A stretch of 64,000 nt of DNA from Flavobacteriales bacterium (GTDB taxonomy: Bacteria; Bacteroidota; Bacteroidia; Flavobacteriales; UBA1820). Position 1 is the stretch's first letter. Each line of letters begins with the position of its first letter. The notes beneath the pieces were generated by a model. That model was not told the DNA's origin and made no database searches. It saw nothing but the letters and a program-made list of their open reading frames with translations. A program made the position numbers and the translations under genes. The stretch spans positions 64,856 to 128,855 of the forward strand of contig JAGAUI010000012.1 in NCBI GenBank assembly GCA_017620815.1, in the 5' to 3' direction. Shown here piece after piece: positions 25,851 through 34,262 of the stretch.

Positions 25851-26729
25851 TTATTTCTTTTTTTCGGCAGCAGCCTTAGCAGCGGCTTTGGCAGCTTTTT
25901 CTGCTTCTTCCTTGAAATATGAATCAAAGAATAGTAGATGATATTTCACCGAATTGGTCCAGTAAGCCCAGTTGTGGTTACCGGGACGAGAGATGAAATC
26001 GTGTGGTATGCGGCGGAATGCTAGTTGTTCATGAAGAGTGCAGTTGATATCATAGAACATATCGTCTGTACCGCAGTCTATGAGTATCTTGATGCTGTTT
26101 GGTTTGAGGAGGTAAACCATATTGGATACATTGAATTTTTTCCAAGTATCTGGATTTTCAGCATAAGAGCCTAGACGTTTTTCCATGTTCCAGTTGGCAG
26201 GGAAAGACTCTATGTTTATACCACCACTCATAGATGCACATGCTCCAAATATATCCTGATGTCTCCATGATAGGTATAGAGCACCCTGTCCACCCATAGA
26301 AAGACCACATATAGCACGAGATGTACGAGCATTCTGTGTACGGTAGTTCTTGTCTATGTATGGTACTAGCTCCTCTATCATATATGTCTCATAGCGGAAT
26401 GTGCTATCTACAGGAGAATCCCAATACCAACTGTATCCGTCACCATCTGGACATACTATGATAAGTCCATATTGTGTGGCAAGGTCTGGTAGGAAAGGAG
26501 CTTTTTTAATCCAGTTCCAGTGGGCACCTGTGGCACCGTGGAGGAGGTAAACTACTGGATAGGTAGCTTTTTTGTCTTTGTCATAGCCTTCTGGTGTGAT
26601 GACTACGTTTTTAATGTCTTTTTTCATAGAAGCACTCCATACGGCTACCGTATCTACGCTTCCTTTTGCCCATATAGAGGTAGAGAATACCACCAATAGG
26701 CATAGAGAGATTAGTTTAAAATGTTTCAT
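25851..26729 (-). CDS. Secreted esterase (esterase D / feruloyl-esterase-like alpha/beta hydrolase)
   Basis: An exported alpha/beta hydrolase of 292 residues. A signal peptide covers residues 1-21. The oxyanion region is YLLHGATGAHWNW. The nucleophile elbow GLSMGGQGAL has Ser144. The likely acid is Asp222 or Asp223 (DCGTDD) and the histidine is His252 (GNHNWAYW). This matches the esterase D/XynZ-type family, whose members cleave acyl groups from sugars or polysaccharides. An unusual 18-residue tail of Ala/Lys/Glu repeats (AEKAAKAAAKAAAEKKK) follows the fold. It is transcribed in reverse as a single gene; the adjacent DUF362 gene has its own promoter and terminator. Confidence 0.88.
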   Translation of the reverse strand: MKHFKLISLCLLVVFSTSIWAKGSVDTVAVWSASMKKDIKNVVITPEGYDKDKKATYPVVYLLHGATGAHWNWIKKAPFLPDLATQYGLIIVCPDGDGYSWYWDSPVDSTFRYETYMIEELVPYIDKNYRTQNARTSRAICGLSMGGQGALYLSWRHQDIFGACASMSGGINIESFPANWNMEKRLGSYAENPDTWKKFNVSNMVYLLKPNSIKILIDCGTDDMFYDINCTLHEQLAFRRIPHDFISRPGNHNWAYWTNSVKYHLLFFDSYFKEEAEKAAKAAAKAAAEKKK

Positions 26730-26754
26730 ATCGTGTATATAATTTATGTCATAG

Positions 26755-26762
26755 CAAATTTA
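26755..26762 (-). promoter_or_regulatory. Esterase promoter -7 box
   Basis: TAAATTTG on the minus strand, 25 bp before the start codon at 26729. Confidence 0.6.
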
Positions 26763-26786
26763 TACTTTCTTTTCTATATGTGCAAT

Positions 26787-26816
26787 AAAAAAGGTCTGAT
26801 GTATCAGACCTTTTTT
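26787..26816 (-). terminator. Intrinsic terminator after DUF362 gene
   Basis: A 14-bp stem AAAAAAGGTCTGAT / ATCAGACCTTTTTT with a 2-base spacer, 18 bp beyond the DUF362 stop on the minus strand. Confidence 0.85.
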
Positions 26817-26834
26817 AAGTGAGAGACAAGCATC

Positions 26835-27884
26835 TTATTCTGCTTTGTCTATGTTTATAAGGGTGTATTTTTTACTACCCAATCCTATTTTTTCGGCATA
26901 GTCCACTATATGGTTACCATGGCGTGAGGTAATACGTTCCACTAGAGGCTGGTTGTCATTCCCTTCTGATGGTTCTACCGCAAATACCAATTCTAGGCAC
27001 GCTTGGTCTAGGGCTACTGGGTCGGTAGAGGCTACTATACCCATGTCTTTTACTAGTGGTGTGGCAGGGTGGGAGCTACAATCACAGTCCACAGACATAT
27101 TATTCATCACATTTATGTATATGATATTTTCCCCGCTACCGAAATACTCGTGTATGCTCTGTGCGGCAGCAGCCATAGATTCTATGAAATTCACTTGCAT
27201 AGCTTTGACTTCTTCTGGGGCGGTAGCCATAGAGTCTAGGTGTGCCATTTGTTTACCTAGATAAACCCACATCTCTTTAAGGTCATCTGTATAACCAGCG
27301 GTGTGTATGTATGCTTTGCCTCGGCTGGAGGCATTGCCTATGCTTTGGTTTTTAAGTACTCCTCCAAAACCTCCCATAGCATGTCCCTTAAAGTGAGCTA
27401 GATTTATCATGAAATCATAGTTTTTAAGATGGTCACCTACTATGTTGTATTTGATATGGGTAGTGTCTTGAACGGGGATTTTCATGTCGCCTTCGGCGTC
27501 CATTATATCCACGTGTGCTATATCAAAAAAACCGTGTTCACGGGCAGCGGCTAGGTGTTCTTCGGTGCTGTTACGGCGACCTTCATATGCGGTGTTACAT
27601 TCCACTATGGTGCCGTTTACTTTCTGTACCAAATCCTTGATAAGTGAAGGCTGGAGGAAGTTGTGCCCACCGGGTTCGCCAGTGCTTATCTTGACAGCTA
27701 CTTTTCCTTTGGCCTCGCGTCCTAGAGCTTCATATACTTTTACAAGACCTTCGGGTGAGATATCGGTAGTCATATAGACTTTGGGCAGAGAGTTATCTAC
27801 AGGAGTTTCTGTGGAACTTTCTTTGCAGGAGGAAAGACCTACTGCAGTTATGATACTCATGATGATAAAAGTTTTTATGTTCAT
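26835..27884 (-). CDS. DUF362-domain lipoprotein
   Basis: A 349-residue predicted lipoprotein. The signal ends in the lipobox LSSC (Cys20), followed by a Ser/Thr/Pro-rich spacer. The remainder matches the DUF362 layout: VAVKISTGEPGGHNFLQPSL, FMINLAHFKGHAMGGFGGVL near the middle, and ASTDPVALDQACLELV near the end. DUF362 proteins often accompany iron-sulfur domains, but none is fused here: no CxxCxxC cluster is seen. The biochemical role is unknown. Promoter and terminator are its own. Confidence 0.83.
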   Translation of the reverse strand: MNIKTFIIMSIITAVGLSSCKESSTETPVDNSLPKVYMTTDISPEGLVKVYEALGREAKGKVAVKISTGEPGGHNFLQPSLIKDLVQKVNGTIVECNTAYEGRRNSTEEHLAAAREHGFFDIAHVDIMDAEGDMKIPVQDTTHIKYNIVGDHLKNYDFMINLAHFKGHAMGGFGGVLKNQSIGNASSRGKAYIHTAGYTDDLKEMWVYLGKQMAHLDSMATAPEEVKAMQVNFIESMAAAAQSIHEYFGSGENIIYINVMNNMSVDCDCSSHPATPLVKDMGIVASTDPVALDQACLELVFAVEPSEGNDNQPLVERITSRHGNHIVDYAEKIGLGSKKYTLINIDKAE

Positions 27885-27909
27885 ATAGAATGTGTTTTAT
27901 ATACTCCCA

Positions 27910-27941
27910 CAAAAGTAGTTTAATGTCCCTCAATTACCAAA
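27910..27941 (-). promoter_or_regulatory. DUF362 gene promoter
   Basis: On the minus strand, TTTG (27941-27938), 20 bp, then TACTTTTG (27917-27910). This is a good two-part match to the Bacteroidota consensus, 26 bp upstream of the start. Confidence 0.7.
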
Positions 27942-27978
27942 TAATACATCATTCTATTTTATTTATTATAGTTTTTCA

Positions 27979-27986
27979 TATCTTTG
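27979..27986 (+). promoter_or_regulatory. trkA-type gene promoter -7 box
   Basis: TATCTTTG, 25 bp before the ATG at 28012 and divergent from the DUF362 promoter. Confidence 0.6.
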
Positions 27987-28011
27987 CCCGTAGAACAATA
28001 ATTATATAGTA

Positions 28012-28728
28012 ATGGCCGAAGGAAGATTTGCCGTAATAGGAATGGGACGTTTCGGGTCTGCTATCGCCCAACGTCTTACAGAAAAAGGTGCCGAAGTAAT
28101 AGCAATGGATGCCTCCCGCGAACGTATAGAACACGTACGCGATAAAGTAACCTATGCCGTAGCACTTGACTCTACCGATAAAGACGCTCTTATATCTCAA
28201 GGAATAGAAGAAATGGATGCTGTGGTAGTGGCACTAGGAGAAAATTTCCAAGATGTACTGCTCACTACATTTGTGCTGCAGGAACTGGGAGTAGGACGTA
28301 TCATAGTGCGTGCCAATGGCGAGGTGCAGACACGCATACTAGAAAAAATGGGGGTAAAAGAAATCCTCTCTCCCGAGGCCGAAGTTAGTAACGCCGTAGC
28401 CGATAACCTCATCAACCCACATGTGCTTATGACCGTAACATTGCCAGACTCCTACCAGATAATAGAAGTCAAAGCCCCCAAAGGTATAGCAGGTCGTACT
28501 CTTCAGGAAATAGGTCTTAGAGAGAAATATAAAGTAAATCTGGTTACTCTATTGCGTTGGGACGGGACAGAACAACCACAGATGGAGTACTTCAGTGATA
28601 ACACTACCGATATCCATCACCACATAATAGGTGTCCCTACAGCCGATACCGTGATGGAAGAAACAGATATTCTACTGCTATTTGGTACGGGGAAAAACAT
28701 ACAACGTTTTATAGATATAAATTCCTAA
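28012..28728 (+). CDS. TrkA/KtrA-type potassium-transport regulatory subunit (RCK protein)
   Basis: A 238-residue cytoplasmic protein with an RCK_N NAD-binding domain (FAVIGMGRFGSAIAQRL, G10-x-G12-x-x-G15) and an RCK_C domain in the C-terminal half. A single RCK_N-RCK_C unit is the KtrA layout; TrkA has two such units. Such subunits gate Ktr/Trk potassium channels in response to nucleotides. No membrane subunit (KtrB/TrkH) is next to it, so the partner must lie elsewhere. It is flanked by its own promoter and terminator. Confidence 0.87.
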   Translation: MAEGRFAVIGMGRFGSAIAQRLTEKGAEVIAMDASRERIEHVRDKVTYAVALDSTDKDALISQGIEEMDAVVVALGENFQDVLLTTFVLQELGVGRIIVRANGEVQTRILEKMGVKEILSPEAEVSNAVADNLINPHVLMTVTLPDSYQIIEVKAPKGIAGRTLQEIGLREKYKVNLVTLLRWDGTEQPQMEYFSDNTTDIHHHIIGVPTADTVMEETDILLLFGTGKNIQRFIDINS

Positions 28729-28746
28729 GAGGGAAAAAAGAATAGT

Positions 28747-28781
28747 AACAGTGCCGATGGATTCCATCGGCATTGTTTTTT
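28747..28781 (+). terminator. Intrinsic terminator after the KtrA-like gene
   Basis: A 14-pair stem centred on GCCGATGG / CCATCGGC, including one G-T pair, followed by T residues. Confidence 0.82.
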
Positions 28782-28862
28782 ATGGACATATTTTATCCCT
28801 ATGAGATGATAAAATAATTAAGCAAAGGAAATCAAATGTGCTATCATAAAAGTAAAAATGTG

Positions 28863-28870
28863 TAACTTTA
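28863..28870 (+). promoter_or_regulatory. Possible rpoN promoter -7 box
   Basis: TAACTTTA matches TAnnTTTG except for the final base and lies 27 bp before the ATG at 28898. Confidence 0.4.
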
Positions 28871-28897
28871 CCCCGCATATTGACGACTCAAAAAACG

Positions 28898-30349
28898 ATG
28901 ATAAAAAACACACTGTACCAGACCATGTCTCAAAAGCTGTCTCCTACACAGATACAGCTTATGAATATGTTGTCCTTACCAGTACTCTCGTTTGAGCAGT
29001 ATGTCAATGCCGAAATAGAAGCCAATCCAGCACTTGAGGCATCATATGATTCTCTAGATGATACGGCTGATGAGATTCATGAGGATGATAAGTATGATGA
29101 TTTTTCATCTAGTGATAAAGATGATGATATGAACGAATACCTCTATGGGGATGACGATATGGGTGATGATTATGAGGGAGGAGGGTCATCATCGGGAGGG
29201 AATTTTATAGCAGCCCATAGTGTAAAGGATTCATTTGTGGAGAGTCTTATGAGTCAGTTGGCATTGGAGAGCCTTACCGACCGTGAGATGATGATAGGGC
29301 GATACATTATAGGAAATATAGATGAGGACGGGTATTTGCGGAGCGATATCATGTCTATATCTGATGACCTTATATTTTCACAAGGGCTGGATGTAAAAGA
29401 GGAAGAGATAGAAAAGGTCTTAAAACTCATACAGACGTTTGAACCGGCAGGTATAGCTGCACGCAATCTTCAGGAGTGTCTTTCTATACAGTTGGGATTA
29501 AAGAAAATGCAGCCATCTACAGCCTTGTCTATAAAGATAGTAGAGAGATATTTTGAGGCTCTATCCAGAAAGAACTATGACAAGATATTGCGTGAGGAGG
29601 GTTGTAGTCGTGAGGAACTATCGGCAGCAGTAGAGGAGATATCTTCGCTTAATCCACGTCCCGGAGGAGGTGGACAGGAAGATACTGTAGGAGGGAATAT
29701 GGAGATAACACCAGACTTCATAATAAGCATAGATGGGGATACCGTATCGGTTTCTCTATATAGCGGAGGAGTGCCTTCCCTGCACATAAGTGAAGACTAT
29801 ACCCGTATGCTTACAGATGTACAGTCTGGCTCTACATCGTCTAGAGAAAAAAACGATGCATTGGTTTTTGTAAAAAGTAAGGTAGATGCAGCACGATGGT
29901 TCATAGATGCCATAGAACAACGACGTCGTACTATGATGCGTACCATGCGTGCCATAGTCAAACGCCAGAAGGCGTTTATACTATCGGGAGATGTGGCAGA
30001 TATGCGTCCTATGGCACTTAAAGACATCGCAGCCGATGTATCTATGGATATATCTACCATATCTCGTGTGGTATCACAGAAATATGCCTACACCCCATAT
30101 GGAACGATGTCTCTTAAAGATTTCTTTTCTGATGGGCGTACGACATCTACTGGCGAAGACGTATCGGTAAAAGAAATAAAACAATCACTAGCCTATATGA
30201 TAGAGAGTGAGGATAAAAACAATCCTCTTACCGATGAAAAACTCACAGAAAGACTTGTGAAGGAGGGTTATCCTCTCTCTAGAAGAACAGTCGCCAAATA
30301 TCGTGAGGCTATGGGAATACCTGTGGCTCGTATGCGTAAAAAAGTATGA
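28898..30349 (+). CDS. rpoN: RNA polymerase sigma-54 factor
   Basis: The alternative sigma factor that needs AAA+ activators and recognises -24/-12 promoters. At 483 residues it shows a Gln/Leu-rich activator-interacting N-terminus (QTMSQKLSPTQIQLMNM) and an acidic Asp/Ser/Gly-rich region II at about 55-105. The core-binding domain and HTH follow, then the RpoN box SRRTVAKYREAMGIP near the C-terminus. I took the ATG at 28898; a TTG six codons earlier is less likely. No sigma-54 activator gene lies in the window. Its stop overlaps the start of the next gene (ATGA). Confidence 0.96.
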   Translation: MIKNTLYQTMSQKLSPTQIQLMNMLSLPVLSFEQYVNAEIEANPALEASYDSLDDTADEIHEDDKYDDFSSSDKDDDMNEYLYGDDDMGDDYEGGGSSSGGNFIAAHSVKDSFVESLMSQLALESLTDREMMIGRYIIGNIDEDGYLRSDIMSISDDLIFSQGLDVKEEEIEKVLKLIQTFEPAGIAARNLQECLSIQLGLKKMQPSTALSIKIVERYFEALSRKNYDKILREEGCSREELSAAVEEISSLNPRPGGGGQEDTVGGNMEITPDFIISIDGDTVSVSLYSGGVPSLHISEDYTRMLTDVQSGSTSSREKNDALVFVKSKVDAARWFIDAIEQRRRTMMRTMRAIVKRQKAFILSGDVADMRPMALKDIAADVSMDISTISRVVSQKYAYTPYGTMSLKDFFSDGRTTSTGEDVSVKEIKQSLAYMIESEDKNNPLTDEKLTERLVKEGYPLSRRTVAKYREAMGIPVARMRKKV

Positions 30350-30987
30350 TATTTATGTGTAAAAAAATGGCAAGAAATATAAATATATTGTGGAAAACTA
30401 TATCGGTGGTGTTTCATCCACTGGTAGTCCCGTTGTATTTTGTACTATTTTATTATGGTTATACCCGTGACATGATACTGCCGGGAGAGATGAGGTTTGT
30501 GATATTCTCTATGGCTATATCTACACTACTTATACCTCTGCTTATCATTTCTGTCCTTAAAAAATTGGGAAGGGTAGAGAGTATGAGTTTGCGTGATGCC
30601 AGCGAAAGACGACTGCCTATACTGGCGGTGTGTATCCTACTGGGGAGTGCCATGTATCGTATGTCTGGCTATGCTGCCCCCGAGATAATGGTTCCTATCA
30701 TGGGAATGGAGATAGCTCTCGTGGTACTGTATATTTCACTGTGGTGGGGTAAGATATCTATTCACGCTATGGCTACATCTGGTGTTATAACAGCGATGTT
30801 TATATTGCTCTATCGTTGGGAGTATGCATTGAGTGTGGCTTGGATGCCGCTAGTGGCAGGAGTATTGGTGTATGATATGGTTGTTATCTCGCGTGTGGAA
30901 CAGGGTTGCCATACAGCAAGACAGATAGTGATAGGAACGATAGTAGGTATATCATCACAGGTGCTGTCATTTATAATATGGTCATAG
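30346..30987 (+). CDS. Multi-pass membrane protein downstream of rpoN
   Basis: A 213-residue hydrophobic protein with about six transmembrane helices (SVVFHPLVVPLYFVLFYYGY; FVIFSMAISTLLIPLLIISV; EIMVPIMGMEIALVVLYISL). The short motif VVFHPLVVP and the following charged loop RDASERRLPILAV recall PAP2-like Bacteroidota membrane proteins, but no full phosphatase signature is visible, so no function is assigned. It overlaps the rpoN stop by ATGA, indicating translational coupling. In-frame ATGs at 30355 and 30367 are alternative starts. Confidence 0.75.
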   Translation: MIFMCKKMARNINILWKTISVVFHPLVVPLYFVLFYYGYTRDMILPGEMRFVIFSMAISTLLIPLLIISVLKKLGRVESMSLRDASERRLPILAVCILLGSAMYRMSGYAAPEIMVPIMGMEIALVVLYISLWWGKISIHAMATSGVITAMFILLYRWEYALSVAWMPLVAGVLVYDMVVISRVEQGCHTARQIVIGTIVGISSQVLSFIIWS

Positions 30988-31004
30988 AAAAAAATCAAAG
31001 TGTT

Positions 31005-31310
31005 ATGATACAAAAAGATTTGGAGGAAAACATAGAACCACAATCTCAATATCCTACACGAGGAGTAGAGAAATTCCTAAGCGGAATGTCTAGCCTAGTA
31101 CAGGTAGTGGGAGTGATATTTGGTATAGTGATATTTATATGGGGTGTTATACTCACAGAACAGTCTCGTGATGCACTAGGTGTGGGACTGGTGATACTCT
31201 CTATCCCTGTTATGCTTACATCCATAGCTATGGGTGCTCTTATGAAGGTGGTGAGCCGTATATCCAATACTCTCCACGACATAAACGAAAAACTCCCTCC
31301 TAGAAAATAA
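31005..31310 (+). CDS. Small two-helix membrane protein
   Basis: A predicted protein of 101 residues with a polar N-terminus, two transmembrane helices (VVGVIFGIVIFIWGVIL; GVGLVILSIPVMLTSIAMG) and a short charged tail. The reading frame extends upstream into the preceding gene, but ATG 31005, just after that gene's stop, gives the most plausible protein; ATG 30978 is the alternative. It is probably the third gene of the rpoN transcript. No family recognised. Confidence 0.65.
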   Translation: MIQKDLEENIEPQSQYPTRGVEKFLSGMSSLVQVVGVIFGIVIFIWGVILTEQSRDALGVGLVILSIPVMLTSIAMGALMKVVSRISNTLHDINEKLPPRK

Positions 31311-31366
31311 CTATATAAAACTAGGTTAAATAACACTGCTTTATAAAGACGAGCGGGTATAAATCA

Positions 31367-31374
31367 TAGATTTG
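31367..31374 (+). promoter_or_regulatory. dps promoter -7 box
   Basis: TAGATTTG, 27 bp before the dps ATG. Confidence 0.6.
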
Positions 31375-31401
31375 AGCAATCCAAATTTTTATGCTTAATC
31401 T

Positions 31402-31896
31402 ATGAACAAAACAACACATCTTCTCTCTGCGGAAGAAAAACAACACATTGCTTCGTTACTTTCAACGCTGCTTTCAGACTATCATCTGCATTACCAGAAC
31501 CTCAAGGCCTATCATTGGGGGGTGAGAGGTGCAGGTTTTTTTACTCTTCACTCATTATTTGAAAAATATTATACCCAAGCAGGCGAACGTATAGACGCCA
31601 TAGCCGAACGTATCCTGTCTATGGGTGCTCTACCACCCCATACCTATGGAGAGTACATAGACAATGCACGTCTGCCTGTGCGGTGTGCGTGTGAGTCATC
31701 GTGGGAGATGATAAGAAACATACATTCAGACATAGAAAAACTTGTGATATATTCTAGGGAAATCATCTGTGCTGCCAGCGAAGTTCATGACGATGTAACG
31801 GTAGATATGATGGTAGGCTACAATGCCGATGACGAGAAAAAACTATGGATGATATCATCATATATAAATGATGATAACATAAAGTGTGAAAAATAA
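31402..31896 (+). CDS. dps: Dps family DNA-binding / iron-storage ferritin-like protein
   Basis: A 164-residue four-helix protein of the Dps family, whose dodecamers oxidise and store iron and protect DNA from peroxide. The intersubunit ferroxidase ligands fit the spacing: His38 (AYHWGV), His50 and Glu54 (LHSLFEK), Asp65 and Glu69 (ERIDAIAERI). No long basic DNA-binding tail is seen at the N-terminus, so DNA binding is uncertain. It is monocistronic, with a promoter and a following terminator. An oxidative-stress operator was not identifiable. Confidence 0.92.
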   Translation: MNKTTHLLSAEEKQHIASLLSTLLSDYHLHYQNLKAYHWGVRGAGFFTLHSLFEKYYTQAGERIDAIAERILSMGALPPHTYGEYIDNARLPVRCACESSWEMIRNIHSDIEKLVIYSREIICAASEVHDDVTVDMMVGYNADDEKKLWMISSYINDDNIKCEK

Positions 31897-31923
31897 CGCC
31901 TTAAATACAGGCATTGATGGTAA

Positions 31924-31957
31924 AAACCCGGGCTGCTATGGCGGCCCGGGTTTGTTT
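31924..31957 (+). terminator. Intrinsic terminator after dps
   Basis: A 13-pair stem beginning AAACCCGGGC and ending GCCCGGGTTT with a 4-base loop, followed by T-rich sequence. Confidence 0.82.
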
Positions 31958-32010
31958 ATGTGCATAATTGTATGTAATTTTACCGCTTAAAACCATTATG
32001 TGATAGATAG

Positions 32011-34245
32011 ATGAAAAAAACATTGTGTGCTGTTATAGTTAGCATTATGCTATGGGCTTGTTCTAGTAGCGAAGTAAAAACTCCTCATGAAATATCTATA
32101 GCATCGATACCTACTGGTTCTATGTTGGTTATAAATGTGCCAGACCCTATGGCGGTGGGTGCTGCCATAGACCAGTGTATGTATCTCAAGGCTCTGGATT
32201 CTCTAGATATTGCCAAGAGTATAGAAAAAGGTGCTCACCTATTTTCGGTGCTTTCGGGCGGAATGACAGATACCCGTTCTATGGTCATAGCTGTTGCTCC
32301 AGTAAAAGCCAAAGAACTATCATGTATCTATATATCACGGCTGTCCCCTACCGAAACCATAGCCGCTGCCACACAGAATGACACTACTATCACTACACGC
32401 AGCTATGAAGGCAAGGATATACATACATTGAAAGTACCATCGGGAGAGCTGCACTACTATCACTACATGGGAATGACCATAGCATCCATGGATGCACTCT
32501 ATATAGAACAATCGCTACTTCAGATAACATCTGGCATAAACATGACTACCGATGAGGCATTTGTCAAGGCGTATGACCGTATAGCACAGAGTGATTCCCC
32601 TGCTATAGCTATCTGTCCTGCTCCTCTTGCAGACTATATGGATAAACAGATGGGATTTTCAGATATCAATATGGCAGGACAGCTATCGCCATGGTTGAGT
32701 GTGGAAGTGCAGACAGATAGCACCAGCATTAAATCCAAAGGCGTGTTCTATGCAGGAGACTCTATCCGTACCTATGCCAAGGTGCTTTCTTCTCAAAAGG
32801 AACATCCGCTTACTCTAGATGCTTATTTCCCTTCATCTACATATGCATATACATATCTAGGGATAAGTGATTGGGAGGAGTATTTTAATCAATATGCTCT
32901 ATATCTTAAATCATCGGCACAGTATCATAAGTATAATGTATCGGTACAGAAATATGATAGTCTGTTTAAAAAGCCTTTCCCTAGATTCTTTACTCCTTGG
33001 GCAGGAGAAGGAGTAGCTGTAGTACGTCCTACTATGGGAAAATATAGAGATGATGGGGATATAGTGATATTCCGTGTAAAAGACGCCGATGCAACTTATG
33101 AGGCTCTTGACATCATAAGAGATAAGGATGAGGCATCTCCAGACCCATACCGCAATCATCGTATAGTAAAACTAAGTCCTCGTTATTCCACCCTATTTGC
33201 CGAACTTATATCTGGTGCATTGGGTAAGAAAGGAGTAAAATATGCAAGTGTTGTGGCCGATGTGTTGCTATGCTCACAAGACCTCAATCAGCTTAAAACA
33301 GCCATAGAGGATATAGAAAACGCTACCACTCTTACCAAACATTCGCTTTATATCTCTTCCAAAGACCAGTTGGCTACCTCTACCGCTATGATGACCATGG
33401 TAAGAGCCGATGTGATGGTAAAAGAAATGAATTCTCTCATAAAAGAAAAACGCAAGACCTACCCTATACGATTGAGCGAAGTGGAGAAATATATATGGAA
33501 AAATGGTTCTATGCTCTCTCCACTTAAATATACATTTGTTCAGGTGAGTTCAACCAGTGGTATTCCATTCTTTAATAGCTATGGACAGTGGAGTACAGAT
33601 ACTCCCCGCGAGGCAGTCAAGGATTGGACGTATATGATGGGCAGCTCTCCAGCAGTCAAGACTATACCTTTCCCCAACCACAAGACAGGTCGTATAGATG
33701 TGCTGTGTATGGATAAAGACGGGTATGTGCATCTGCTGTCACATTCGGGTACATTGTATTGGAAAAAGAAACTCCCTGCTGCTAGCAAAGGCGACATACG
33801 CATAGTGGACCTATATAAAAACCGTAAATGGCAGATGGCGTTCACCGCAGGAGATAAATTCTATGTCATAGACCGCAATGGTAACCCTGTTACAGCTCGT
33901 GATAAAGTAGATGCAGCCAAAAAAGCATCACCTATCGCTCCTACTGCTCGTGTAACATCTACCACTACCGTTGAAATATCCAAGGCAGGAAAAAAAGTAA
34001 GTGTGAAAACAGCACATTCGCCACTGGTAGATGCTATTTACCTGCGTTCCAAAGACATAATAGTGTACAGCACATCTACTGGCAAGATATATGCTATGAA
34101 ATCAACAGGCGAGGAAATACCTGGATTTCCTATCCCAGCAGCAGAATACTTCACTGCCGAAGATTTTGCCAAAAAAGGAACACTTGACATAGTAACTACA
34201 TCATCACAGGGTGCAGTGACTATGCACCATATCCCCCTCAAATAA
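32011..34245 (+). CDS. Large uncharacterised lipoprotein with C-terminal propeller-like repeats
   Basis: A 744-residue predicted lipoprotein: the signal ends in LWAC with Cys17. The first ~520 residues contain repeated segments such as YTYLGISDWEEYFNQYALYL and FPRFFTPWAGEGVAVVRP, reminiscent of DUF3352-type surface proteins. The last ~190 show blade-like strands typical of PQQ/FG-GAP propellers (DVLCMDKDGYVHLLSHSGTL; KFYVIDRNGNPVTARDK; KIYAMKSTGEEIPGFPIP). The function is unknown, and the family names are recalled patterns rather than search results. It lies 17 bp upstream of dprA with no terminator between them. Confidence 0.72.
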   Translation: MKKTLCAVIVSIMLWACSSSEVKTPHEISIASIPTGSMLVINVPDPMAVGAAIDQCMYLKALDSLDIAKSIEKGAHLFSVLSGGMTDTRSMVIAVAPVKAKELSCIYISRLSPTETIAAATQNDTTITTRSYEGKDIHTLKVPSGELHYYHYMGMTIASMDALYIEQSLLQITSGINMTTDEAFVKAYDRIAQSDSPAIAICPAPLADYMDKQMGFSDINMAGQLSPWLSVEVQTDSTSIKSKGVFYAGDSIRTYAKVLSSQKEHPLTLDAYFPSSTYAYTYLGISDWEEYFNQYALYLKSSAQYHKYNVSVQKYDSLFKKPFPRFFTPWAGEGVAVVRPTMGKYRDDGDIVIFRVKDADATYEALDIIRDKDEASPDPYRNHRIVKLSPRYSTLFAELISGALGKKGVKYASVVADVLLCSQDLNQLKTAIEDIENATTLTKHSLYISSKDQLATSTAMMTMVRADVMVKEMNSLIKEKRKTYPIRLSEVEKYIWKNGSMLSPLKYTFVQVSSTSGIPFFNSYGQWSTDTPREAVKDWTYMMGSSPAVKTIPFPNHKTGRIDVLCMDKDGYVHLLSHSGTLYWKKKLPAASKGDIRIVDLYKNRKWQMAFTAGDKFYVIDRNGNPVTARDKVDAAKKASPIAPTARVTSTTTVEISKAGKKVSVKTAHSPLVDAIYLRSKDIIVYSTSTGKIYAMKSTGEEIPGFPIPAAEYFTAEDFAKKGTLDIVTTSSQGAVTMHHIPLK

Positions 34246-34262
34246 TTTTTCCCCATCCCACG

